From: Streptomyces sp. WM4235
Lineage (GTDB): Bacteria > Actinomycetota > Actinomycetes > Streptomycetales > Streptomycetaceae
Direction of reading: 5' to 3'
Length of the DNA stretch: 38,571 bases
Assembly (NCBI RefSeq): GCF_001279725.1
Contig: NZ_LGDE01000438.1
Location: 1 to 38,571 of the forward strand
Both the position numbers and the translations under genes were made by a program. Each line of letters begins with the position of its first letter. Position 1 is the stretch's first letter. The notes below the pieces were generated by a model. That model saw only the letters and a program-made list of their open reading frames with translations, did no database searches and had not been told where the DNA came from. Below are positions 15,576 through 22,487 of the stretch, piece by piece.

Positions 15576-16214
15576 ATGGCCCATCGCGTCCGCCCCCTGC
15601 TCGCCGCCGCCCTCCTCGCGCCCGTCGCCCTGGCCGCCCTGACCGGCTGCGGCGCTTCCGCACGCCCCGCCGGAGCGGCCGCCGCACCGCCGCCGCACAT
15701 CGCGGCGACGCCCGCGCGGGACGCCTCGACGACGTCCGCCGCGCCGGCGGCCGCCGCGCCGCTGCCCGCCTCGGAGCCCGTCCGGGTACGGATCCCCGCG
15801 GCCGGTGTCGACACCTCCCCCGTGCTCCGCCTGGGGCTGGAGCGCGACGGCACCGTCCAGGTGCCCTCCGTCGCCGACGGGGACAAGATCGGCTGGTACA
15901 CCAAGGGCGTCACCCCGGGTCAGACCGGTCCCGCCGTGCTGATCGGCCACTTCGACACCGCGCGCGGCCCGGCCGTGCTCAAGGACGTCTCCAAGGTCCA
16001 CGCCGGCGACGAGATCACCGTGTCCCGCGCGGACGGCGGCTCCGCCGTCTTCCGGGTGCGCGAGTTGGAACAGGTCGACAAGAAGAGCTTCCCCACCGCC
16101 AAGGTGTACGGGAACACCACCCGCCCGGAGCTGCGCGTCGTCACCTGCGGAGGCGAGATCACCGACGGCCACCGCCCCGACAACATCATCCTGTACGCCG
16201 ATCTCGTGGGGTGA
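15576..16214 (+). CDS. Class F sortase (lipid-anchored)
   Basis: 212 residues. An N-terminal signal with lipobox LAALTGC (Cys about residue 25) suggests a lipoprotein on the outer face of the membrane. An Ala/Pro linker of about 45 residues leads into the sortase fold: VRIPAAGVD, the catalytic His in AVLIGHFDT, the catalytic Cys in RVVTCGGEI, and the Arg in DGHRPDNIILYA. These are the three class F hallmarks. Sortases cleave a sorting signal and attach the protein to peptidoglycan; class F substrates are poorly known. The preceding gene encodes a repeat protein with a C-terminal helix and basic tail, a possible partner. CACCTCC precedes ATG, so the ribosome site is weak. Confidence 0.9.
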   Translation: MAHRVRPLLAAALLAPVALAALTGCGASARPAGAAAAPPPHIAATPARDASTTSAAPAAAAPLPASEPVRVRIPAAGVDTSPVLRLGLERDGTVQVPSVADGDKIGWYTKGVTPGQTGPAVLIGHFDTARGPAVLKDVSKVHAGDEITVSRADGGSAVFRVRELEQVDKKSFPTAKVYGNTTRPELRVVTCGGEITDGHRPDNIILYADLVG

Positions 16215-16239
16215 GACGGCGTGAGGCACAATCGGGCGC

Positions 16240-16878
16240 ATGAGCAGCCAGCAACCCCCTGACGAGCCGGTGTACGACGACCGGGTCTACCGCTCGCCCA
16301 TGGCCATCGTCACGGGCGTGCTGATGCTCGGGCTGGTCGCCTGGCTCTGCGGGGACGCGGTCCTGCGCGGGGAGGGGGGCACGCGGTGGGTGGCGCTGGC
16401 CATCGCCGTGTGCGCCGTGCCGCTCGTCGTGGCGTTCACCATCCGGCCCGCCGTCTTCGCCAACGACGACCGCATGCGGGTGCGCAATCCCTTCCGCGTG
16501 ATCGAACTGCCCTGGGCGGCCGTGGACACCGTGCGCGCCGGCTACTCGGCCGAGGTGCTGGCGGAGGGTTCCACCTACCAGCTGTGGTCCGTGCCGGTCT
16601 CGTTGCGCGAGCGGAAGAAGGCGCAGCGTCCCTACAGTCGGCGCGGCGGTCTGACCGGCAAGGGGCTGTCCCCGGACCAGGGGAGGGCTGGCGCGGCGGT
16701 CGACGGGCCGCAGCGGGCGGGCGCCGACAAGGTCGTGGACGAGCTGCGGGAACTGGCCGAGCGCGGGGCCTCGCGTGCGGGGGCGCGGGGCGACGTGAGC
16801 GTGCGGTGGTCGTTCGAGATCATCGCGCCCGCCGTGATCGGCGCGGTCGCGCTGATCGTGCTGCTCGCCACCGGCTGA
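16240..16878 (+). CDS. Membrane protein with bacterial PH domain
   Basis: 212 residues. Two membrane helices lie near the N-terminus (about 23-42 and 52-69) and a third at the very end (AVIGAVALIVLLATG). Between them, RVRNPFRVIELPWAAVDTVRAGYSAEVL is the core of the short bacterial PH-like domain common in actinobacterial membrane proteins. Then comes a long polar, Arg/Gly-rich loop. The binding partner is unknown. The start has no ribosome site; CACAAT lies seven bases before ATG, suggesting a leaderless mRNA. It begins 25 bases after the sortase stop. Confidence 0.78.
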   Translation: MSSQQPPDEPVYDDRVYRSPMAIVTGVLMLGLVAWLCGDAVLRGEGGTRWVALAIAVCAVPLVVAFTIRPAVFANDDRMRVRNPFRVIELPWAAVDTVRAGYSAEVLAEGSTYQLWSVPVSLRERKKAQRPYSRRGGLTGKGLSPDQGRAGAAVDGPQRAGADKVVDELRELAERGASRAGARGDVSVRWSFEIIAPAVIGAVALIVLLATG

Positions 16879-16942
16879 AACGTGGCGCAGTCGCTCGCGA
16901 ACCGCCGGAACCACCGCTACCGGGGCCTGCGTCCTCGCTGGT

Positions 16943-17497
16943 GTGCAGCGTCATGAGGGCGGCGGCAGCGCCGCCATAGATCTTCGGCTCCGGCTCCTGG
17001 GCGGGGCCCTGCTGGCCGCCCATCTCCTCGTCGTCGGCTGGTTGAGCCTGCGGCCGTTGGACGTTCCCTGGGCGGCGGCCGCGAACCTGTCCCCGCTGGA
17101 GGGGATCCGGGCGGACCTCGCGTACGGACCGTTGGAGGCGGCCTGCCGGATCGGCAAGGGGTTGGCCCTGCTGGCTCCGCTCGGGGTGCTGTTGCCGTTG
17201 ACCGGCGGGCGGCTCGCGCCGTCACCGCTGGCCGCGTGGGCCTCGCTGGCCCGGACGGCGGCGGCGGGGGCGTTGGTGTCGCTGAGCATCCTGATGTTGC
17301 AGACGGCGGTTCCGGGTCAGGTGGTCGACGTGGACTCGCTGTTGTTGAACACGGCCGGGGTGCTGATCGCGCACGCGACGGTGGTGCCGGCCCTGAGGGC
17401 TCGCCTGAGGCGTTCTCAGGGGCACACCCCGAGAATCACCAGGGTCGACCTCGGCCCCTGGACCGAGGTTTTGTCGGCGGTTCCCCGCGAGTATTGA
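16943..17497 (+). CDS. VanZ-family membrane protein
   Basis: 184 residues from GTG, with several candidate starts nearby. Four hydrophobic segments are seen (about 16-36, 68-87, 100-122, 130-150). The signatures fit the VanZ-like family: SLRPLDVPW near the first helix, then NLSPLEGI, a GLALLAPLGVLLPL helix and DVDSLLLNTAGVLI. VanZ proteins give low-level teicoplanin resistance in enterococci, but most actinobacterial members have unknown envelope roles. A terminator-like hairpin lies inside the last codons. The C-terminal 40 residues are polar and not conserved in the family as I know it. Confidence 0.75.
   Translation: MQRHEGGGSAAIDLRLRLLGGALLAAHLLVVGWLSLRPLDVPWAAAANLSPLEGIRADLAYGPLEAACRIGKGLALLAPLGVLLPLTGGRLAPSPLAAWASLARTAAAGALVSLSILMLQTAVPGQVVDVDSLLLNTAGVLIAHATVVPALRARLRRSQGHTPRITRVDLGPWTEVLSAVPREY
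17448..17472 (+). terminator. Possible hairpin terminator inside the 3' end of the VanZ gene
   Basis: A 7-bp stem (17448-17454 with 17463-17469) with a loop of eight bases is followed directly by TTT. It lies 25 bases before the stop codon and about 65 bases before the PspC gene. It could uncouple the two genes. Confidence 0.45.
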
Positions 17498-17536
17498 GGC
17501 ATCGCAGGAAAGCGATCCCATACGAAGGAGAATCCC

Positions 17537-17749
17537 ATGAGCGCGATTACCCGCCCCCGTGACGGACGGATGATCGGTGGCGTCTGTGCCGGTCTCGCGC
17601 AGCGTTTCGGAATCAAGGCGAGGACGATGCGGATCATCTTCGTCCTGTCGTGCCTGCTGCCGGGTCCGCAGTTCCTGATCTACCTGGCGCTGTGGGTGCT
17701 CCTGCCGAACCAGAAGCACGCCGCCGGTTCCGCCCACACCGCCTGGTAG
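17537..17749 (+). CDS. Small PspC-domain membrane protein
   Basis: 70 residues. GAAGGAG lies six bases before ATG, the best ribosome site in this block. Almost the whole protein is one PspC domain: TRPRDGRMIGGVCAGLAQRFGI, then one hydrophobic segment (MRIIFVLSCLL, LIYLALWVLLP). PspC domains are linked to envelope stress sensing; single-domain versions of this size are common in Streptomyces, with unknown partners. It converges with a lipoprotein gene 18 bases away, with no clear terminator between them. Confidence 0.88.
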   Translation: MSAITRPRDGRMIGGVCAGLAQRFGIKARTMRIIFVLSCLLPGPQFLIYLALWVLLPNQKHAAGSAHTAW

Positions 17750-17767
17750 TCCGTTCCGCCGGTTCGA

Positions 17768-18538
17768 TCAGGCCGCCCGCTGGACCTTCTCCAGCTGCTT
17801 GTCCGCCACTTCCCGGGGGACCTGCGCCTTCTTCTCGGCGGCGGCCACGTTCAGGGCCATGAGCCGTACGACGGTGTCGCCCTCGCGCACGACCACCAGA
17901 TGGACCTGGGCGGAGACGCCCTGGGCGGCGGCGGTCGTGGTCCAGCTGACGCTCTCGTCCCCGCCGGTCTCGTAGGCGACGGGCTTCACGTCGCGGTAGC
18001 TGCCGGTCTGCTTCTGCACGGTGGCCGCGAAGCCGGAACCGCATGCGGCGACGGCGTCGCGCAGGCGGGACATGAGCCGCTTGGCGTCCTTCTCCGCGTA
18101 GGAGCTGACGGAGGCGGAGACGGCGAGGCCGACCTGCTTCTGGGAGCCGACGCCCCGGTTGACGGTTTCCCGTGCGGCCGGGTCGGGCTTGTCGCCCATG
18201 ATGTCGGCGAGCGGCTGGCAGGGCTTCCTGTCGGCTTGCGGCTGGCCGTCGGGGGCGTTCGGGTTCTTGCCCTGGGCGGAGATCTGGTAGCCGGCGAGGT
18301 CGCCCTGTTCGAGGGCCGACCGTTCCAGTCCGCTGCCGCCCTTCTTCGGCGCGGCCGAGCCGGCGGGGGCTCCGGGGGCGCCCGAGGACGGGTTCGGGGC
18401 CGAGGCGGAGCCCTTGGGGTCCGGGGCCTTGTCGGCCTCCGGGGTGCCCTTACCGCTGCAACCCACCGCTCCGAGAAGGAGGGCGGGGAGCAGTGCGGCC
18501 GTGGCCGCTCCGAGCTTGACTGGTGCCTTCAGGCGCAT
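17768..18538 (-). CDS. Putative lipoprotein
   Basis: 256 residues from ATG at 18538, preferred because GAGGT lies eight bases upstream; an ATG at 18553 would add five residues. A signal peptide ends in a lipobox (LLLGAVGC, Cys about residue 27). A Gly/Pro/Ala/Ser linker of about 45 residues follows. The remaining region contains LAGYQISA, KPCQPLADIMG, ASVSSYAEKDAKRLMSRLRDAVAACGSGF and VVREGDTVVRLMALNV. Two Cys pairs may form disulfides. It resembles the PknH-like/sensor-type extracellular domains of actinobacteria only loosely, and I cannot name a family. It probably sits on the outer face of the membrane. Confidence 0.78.
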   Translation of the reverse strand: MRLKAPVKLGAATAALLPALLLGAVGCSGKGTPEADKAPDPKGSASAPNPSSGAPGAPAGSAAPKKGGSGLERSALEQGDLAGYQISAQGKNPNAPDGQPQADRKPCQPLADIMGDKPDPAARETVNRGVGSQKQVGLAVSASVSSYAEKDAKRLMSRLRDAVAACGSGFAATVQKQTGSYRDVKPVAYETGGDESVSWTTTAAAQGVSAQVHLVVVREGDTVVRLMALNVAAAEKKAQVPREVADKQLEKVQRAA

Positions 18539-18666
18539 GACCGATGACCTCATACCGCGTGCGTTGGCGGGCAGTTGACGGCGATCGTGGCACACGACGC
18601 GACGTGGCGCACACCTGCTCGCAGCGGTGTGCGCCATGCGTACTCGCGTGCGGATCGCGGCGTGGG

Positions 18667-18942
18667 TCAGCCGCCGAGCGCGCCACCGATGGGCAGGCCG
18701 CCGAGCGTGGGGCCGAGGGAGTCGGTGAGCTGGCCGAGCGGGGCCGCGGGGTCGCTCGACTGGCTGCCCTCGGCCTTCACGTGCTGCTGGCTGGTGGCGG
18801 TCTGGAGGGCGCCCGTGACGGGGCCCAGTGCGTCCGTGAGGCCGACGGCGGGGACGGCGGCGGCGGAACCGGCGGCGGCGGCGACGGCGGCGACGGCACC
18901 GAGAGCGGCGAGGCCGAAGGTCTTGGCAGCTGACTGCTTCAT
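18667..18942 (-). CDS. Small secreted protein of unknown function
   Basis: 91 residues. The signal peptide is KQSAAKTFGLAALGAVAAVAAAAGSAAA with cleavage near AAA-V. The mature protein of about 60 residues lacks Cys and is rich in Gly, Leu and Pro, with GLTDALGPVTGALQTAT and a mirrored LGQLTDSLGPTLGGLPIGG segment, so it has a weak internal repeat of the form LTD(A/S)LGP. AAGGA lies nine bases before ATG but is paired with TCCTT in a small hairpin. No function can be assigned. Confidence 0.75.
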   Translation of the reverse strand: MKQSAAKTFGLAALGAVAAVAAAAGSAAAVPAVGLTDALGPVTGALQTATSQQHVKAEGSQSSDPAAPLGQLTDSLGPTLGGLPIGGALGG

Positions 18943-18943
18943 G

Positions 18944-18956
18944 AAGGATCGTCCTT
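18944..18956 (-). promoter_or_regulatory. Small hairpin covering the ribosome-binding site
   Basis: On the minus strand AAGGA-CGA-TCCTT forms a 5-bp stem with a three-base loop. The first arm is the Shine-Dalgarno sequence of the small secreted protein. It could tune translation. Confidence 0.35.
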
Positions 18957-19031
18957 GCGACGGGGAATTGAGCGGCTCCGCAAACTAGTCACTTCAAACC
19001 CCGGCCCGCAAACATCTGTAAATACGAGAAA

Positions 19032-19059
19032 GCGCCCGGGAATTGCCCCTCCCGGGCGC
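19032..19059 (-). terminator. Terminator after add
   Basis: A perfect 9-bp G+C stem (19032-19040 with 19051-19059) and a ten-base loop. On the minus strand it is followed by TTTCTCG. It lies 23 bases after the add stop. Confidence 0.8.
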
Positions 19060-19081
19060 CTTCAGTCCGTCAAGCCTTGGC

Positions 19082-20230
19082 CTAGGCCGAGACGGAACCG
19101 CTGGTCGAAGCGGTCTGCCGGAACAGCCATTCCGACTTCAGCTCCGCATAACCGGGCTTGATGACCTCGTTGATCATGGCCAGTCGTTCATCGAAAGGAA
19201 TGAACGCGGACTTCATCGCATTGACGGTGAACCACTGCATGTCGTCCAGCGAGTAGCCGAAGGTGTCGACCAGGTGCTCGAACTCGCGGCTCATGCTCGT
19301 ACCGCTCATCAGCCGGTTGTCGGTGTTGACGGTCAACCGGAAGTGCAGCTTGCGCAGCAGACCGATCGGGTGCTCGGCGTACGAGGCGGCCGCGGCCGTC
19401 TGCAGGTTCGACGTCGGGCACATCTCCAGGGGGATGCGCTTGTCGCGCACGTAGGAGGCCAGGCGTCCCAGCTTCACCGTGCCGTCGGCGGCGACCTCGA
19501 TGTCATCGATGATCTTCACGCCGTGACCCAGGCGATCGGCGCCGCACCACTGCAGGGCCTGCCAGATCGACGGAAGGCCGAAGGCCTCGCCCGCGTGGAT
19601 GGTGAAGTGGTTGTTCTCGCGCTTGAGGTACTCGAAGGCGTCGAGGTGGCGGGTGGGAGGGAACCCGGCCTCGGCGCCGGCGATGTCGAAGCCGACCACG
19701 CCGTTGTCGCGGTACCGGTTCGCCAGCTCGGCGATCTCCAGGGCGCGGGCCGCGTGGCGCATCGCGGTGAGCAGCGCGCCGACGCGGATGCGGTGACCGT
19801 TCGCCTTGGCGCGGCGCTCGCCCTCGCGGAAGCCGTCGTTGACCGCCTCGACGACCTCTTCGAGGGTCAGGCCGGCCTCCAGGTGCTGCTCGGGGGCGTA
19901 GCGGATCTCGGCGTACACGACGCCGTCCTCGGCCAGGTCCTCGGCGCACTCCGCGGCGACCCGGAACAGGGCGGCCTTCGTCTGCATGACGGCGCAGGTG
20001 TGCGCGAACGTCTCCAGGTAGCGCGGGAGGGAGCCGGAGTCGGCGGCTTCCCGGAACCAGATGCCCAGCTTGTCGGCATCGGTCTCGGGGAGGTTCTCGT
20101 AGCCGGCCTCCTGCGCCAGCTCGATGATGGTCCCGGGGCGCAGTCCACCGTCGAGGTGGTCGTGCAGGAGCACCTTCGGGGAGCGGCGGATCTGATCCGG
20201 GGTGGGCACGTTGAGGGTCTCGCTCGTCAT
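19082..20230 (-). CDS. add: Adenosine deaminase
   Basis: 382 residues. It converts adenosine and deoxyadenosine to inosine forms in the cytosol, making them substrates for PNP. The metal and catalytic residues are visible: [10 protein letters not shown] near residue 25, HAGEAFG with the catalytic Glu, [20 protein letters not shown] and the Asp pair in [11 protein letters not shown]. Length is slightly above the E. coli enzyme (333), as usual in actinobacteria. ATG at 20230 is exactly six bases after TAGAGT (minus, 20242-20237), so the mRNA is probably leaderless. The TACGCGCGTA operator sits directly upstream. It is monocistronic, with a terminator behind it. Confidence 0.95.
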   Translation of the reverse strand: MTSETLNVPTPDQIRRSPKVLLHDHLDGGLRPGTIIELAQEAGYENLPETDADKLGIWFREAADSGSLPRYLETFAHTCAVMQTKAALFRVAAECAEDLAEDGVVYAEIRYAPEQHLEAGLTLEEVVEAVNDGFREGERRAKANGHRIRVGALLTAMRHAARALEIAELANRYRDNGVVGFDIAGAEAGFPPTRHLDAFEYLKRENNHFTIHAGEAFGLPSIWQALQWCGADRLGHGVKIIDDIEVAADGTVKLGRLASYVRDKRIPLEMCPTSNLQTAAAASYAEHPIGLLRKLHFRLTVNTDNRLMSGTSMSREFEHLVDTFGYSLDDMQWFTVNAMKSAFIPFDERLAMINEVIKPGYAELKSEWLFRQTASTSGSVSA

Positions 20231-20244
20231 CTGGGCACTCTAGC

Positions 20245-20260
20245 TCCTACGCGCGTAGAG
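20245..20260. promoter_or_regulatory. TACGCGCGTA operator upstream of add
   Basis: The perfect core is at 20248-20257, with a CTC arm on the minus-strand 5' side. It ends five bases before the -10-like TAGAGT of add. The divergent hydrolase gene begins about 90 bases away and is less likely to be the target. Confidence 0.75.
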
Positions 20261-20344
20261 CAGGGTGTCCGCGACGGCCGTCGATACGTAACAGTGACCG
20301 TGCGGACGGGTGGCGTACACCCGTCGGTCTGAGACTGTTCCGCC

Positions 20345-21064
20345 ATGGCACAGCATGCGCCGCCGGCGCGCGGGGCCCGCCTGGGGCGGGCGGCCGGCGC
20401 GAACGGCCCGGTCACGACGGTCAGTGGTGTGGTGCTCCTCCTCCCCGGGGCGTCCAGATGGTCCCCCGGGCCGCTGCGTCCGCTCGCGCGGGCGCTGGCG
20501 CGCTCGGGCGCGGCGCACGGGCTGGTCACGCACCCCGTCGTGCACGGGGCCGGGGCCCGGGAGGAGGACGCCGAGTGGGCGGCGGACGAGGTGGTGCGCC
20601 GGTACGGGGACGTGCCGGTCTGCCTGGTCGGCTATGACGCGGGGGGTCGGGCGGTGCTGCGCGCGGGCGGCCACGCGGCGGTCAACTCGGTTCTCGCGCT
20701 CGCCCCCAGTCTGGGCGGGCCCACCCCGGAGGAGCCCCCTGAACCGGTGAAACAGCTCTCGGGGCGGCAGGTGCTGATCGTGCACGGGACCAACGACGCG
20801 CGCAGCGACCCGGAGTCCTCCTTCCGGCTGGCGACGCGGGCGAAGAAGGCGAACCGTTCGACCTGCCGCTTCGAGGTGCATTCGGACGGGCACGGGCTGC
20901 GCGAGCACCAGGCGGAAGTGGTGGCGCTGGCCGTGGACTTCGTGCTCGGCGCGGTGTTCTCGGGCCGGTACTCGCGGCCGGTCACGGACGCGCTCGCCGC
21001 GCCGCCGCCGCTGGGCCTGCGGATGCCGCTCGCCTCCGGGTTCGGGCGGTCCCTGCGGGGCTGA
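20345..21064 (+). CDS. Alpha/beta hydrolase with Asp in the nucleophile position
   Basis: 239 residues. VVLLLPGASRWSPGPLRPLARALA is the first strand and oxyanion turn; VCLVGYDAGGRAVLRA is the nucleophile elbow, but the usual G-x-S-x-G has Asp instead of Ser; VLIVHGTNDARSDP carries the acid position and HSDGHGLREHQ the His. An Asp nucleophile is known in haloalkane dehalogenases and epoxide hydrolases of this fold, so an activity other than ester hydrolysis is possible. The substrate is unknown. There is no ribosome site; GACTGT lies six bases before ATG. It is divergent from add. Confidence 0.75.
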   Translation: MAQHAPPARGARLGRAAGANGPVTTVSGVVLLLPGASRWSPGPLRPLARALARSGAAHGLVTHPVVHGAGAREEDAEWAADEVVRRYGDVPVCLVGYDAGGRAVLRAGGHAAVNSVLALAPSLGGPTPEEPPEPVKQLSGRQVLIVHGTNDARSDPESSFRLATRAKKANRSTCRFEVHSDGHGLREHQAEVVALAVDFVLGAVFSGRYSRPVTDALAAPPPLGLRMPLASGFGRSLRG

Positions 21065-21073
21065 CGAGCCGAT

Positions 21074-21104
21074 CCCGGCGGACCGTCCGGGACGGTTCGC
21101 CGGG
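21074..21104. terminator. Bidirectional terminator
   Basis: A 13-bp stem (21074-21086 with 21092-21104), including one wobble pair, and a five-base loop lie between the converging hydrolase and ATP-grasp genes. Confidence 0.75.
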
Positions 21105-21106
21105 GG

Positions 21107-22345
21107 TCAGCGCACCACGTGGACCCCGGGCGCGTCGTGGCGGCCGCCCAGCAGGCCCGTGGCCCGGTCCAGGGCGGCGTCCATCGAGCCCGCGGTGGGC
21201 GCGGCGGCGAGTACGTACGCGTGGTGCCGCGCGCCGGTCGGCGGGCGGCGGACGACGGCTCCGCGCGGGACGTCCAGGTGGACCCGGACCACGCCGGGCA
21301 CGGCCCGGGCCGCCGCGACGCCCGGACCGGCCCCGGCGGTGCGCCAGCCGGGCGGGAAGTCCACGTACCGCAGCCCGGCGTGGGCGGCGCGCGGCCGGCG
21401 CGGCGGGTCGGGGAGGCCGAGTCCGGCGGCCAGCGCCAGTCCGAGCACGTCGGTGCCGTGGGCGAGCCGGAGCAGGTGGGTGAGCTCGTCGGCGCCGGGT
21501 CGGGCGTGGGCCTCGATCAGCCGGGGCCCGCGGGGGGTGAGCACGACCTCGGTGTGGGACGGGCCGTCGCGGTGCCCGGCGAGGTCGAGGACCGCGCGTA
21601 CGAGGGCCCTGACGGCCTCGGCCGCCGTCGCGTCCAGGGCGATCGGCAGGCGGTGGCCGGTCGCGGTGAGGTCGGGGCCGGCGGCGGGGATGCGCCGCGA
21701 CCAGCCGAGGACGCGGTGGCGGCCTTCCCGGGAGAGGGTCGCGACGGCCAACTCGGGGCCTTCGAGGTACTCCTCGACGAGCAGGTCGGTGACGGCCGGG
21801 TAGCCGCGGGCGGCGGATCGGGCCCCGGCCGGGTCGGCGACCAGTCGTACGCCCTCTCCGTCGGCGCCCCAGCGGGGCTTGATGACGCAGGGGTAGCCGA
21901 TGAGGGTGGTGATGAAGGGGATGAGGTCGGCGCGGCCGCAGCGGGCGAAGGAGACGGGGTGGGCGGCGTGGAGGCCGTTGGAGCGGGCCCGCAGGCCGGC
22001 TTTGTCCATGAGGGCGGTGACGGCGGCGGTGGGGGTGCCGGGCAGGCCGAGTTCCTCGTTGGCGCGGGCTGCGGCGAGGGCGCCCGCGGGGTCGAAGCCG
22101 AAGACGGCGGCCCGGCCGCGGCGGACCTCCTCCAGCCGGCCGACGGCCCCCACGAGGCGCGGGTGGTCGCGCCAGTCCGTCCGTACCCGCCGCTCCGCCC
22201 CCTCACGGTCGGATGGCACCGATGGATCCGGCGCGACCACCACGGTGCGCGCGCCCGCACGGCGGGCGGCCGCGACCACGGCGGGGCGCGGACTCAGCAG
22301 GACGGCCACGGGCCGGTGCCGTTGGTCGGCCGTCCGCTGCCGCAT
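21107..22345 (-). CDS. ATP-grasp ligase of unknown substrate
   Basis: 412 residues. ATG at 22345 is chosen because GGGGAG lies seven bases upstream; the frame stays open farther upstream without good codons. After an N-terminal Rossmann-like part (VAVLLSPRPAVVAAARRAGARTVVVAPD), the ATP-grasp domain spans about residues 120-320: YPCVIKPRWGADGEGV (ATP Lys), LLVEEYLEGPELAVATL, and LIEAHARPGADELTHLLRLAHG (metal-binding Glu and Arg). A C-terminal domain of about 90 residues follows. ATP-grasp enzymes join a carboxylate to an amine through an acyl phosphate. The layout fits the peptide/amino-acid ligase group, but the substrate cannot be read. It is divergent from a LuxR-type regulator. Confidence 0.82.
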   Translation of the reverse strand: MRQRTADQRHRPVAVLLSPRPAVVAAARRAGARTVVVAPDPSVPSDREGAERRVRTDWRDHPRLVGAVGRLEEVRRGRAAVFGFDPAGALAAARANEELGLPGTPTAAVTALMDKAGLRARSNGLHAAHPVSFARCGRADLIPFITTLIGYPCVIKPRWGADGEGVRLVADPAGARSAARGYPAVTDLLVEEYLEGPELAVATLSREGRHRVLGWSRRIPAAGPDLTATGHRLPIALDATAAEAVRALVRAVLDLAGHRDGPSHTEVVLTPRGPRLIEAHARPGADELTHLLRLAHGTDVLGLALAAGLGLPDPPRRPRAAHAGLRYVDFPPGWRTAGAGPGVAAARAVPGVVRVHLDVPRGAVVRRPPTGARHHAYVLAAAPTAGSMDAALDRATGLLGGRHDAPGVHVVR

Positions 22346-22386
22346 ACCGCGCTCCCCCTTCACGCCGTGGCTCCACTGTGCCGGTT

Positions 22387-22398
22387 CGGCATATGCCG
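22387..22398. promoter_or_regulatory. CGGCATATGCCG palindrome in the ATP-grasp/LuxR intergenic region
   Basis: A perfect 12-bp palindrome, 42 bases upstream of the ATP-grasp start. Its nine bases GCATATGCC recur at 22479-22487 over the LuxR gene start. Two shared copies in one divergent region suggest a regulator site. Confidence 0.4.
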
Positions 22399-22474
22399 CA
22401 GGCGGTCGGTCGGGGGTCGTCTTGCCGCCTTGCGGGAACACGAGGGGTTTACAAACATTCACAGGCCGGGACGA

Positions 22475-22487
22475 ATATGCATATGCC
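22475..22487. promoter_or_regulatory. ATATGCATAT palindrome over the LuxR gene start
   Basis: A perfect 10-bp palindrome at 22475-22484 covers the two candidate ATG starts and extends into the GCATATGCC element shared with 22389-22397. Its A+T richness stands out against the surrounding sequence. Confidence 0.35.
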
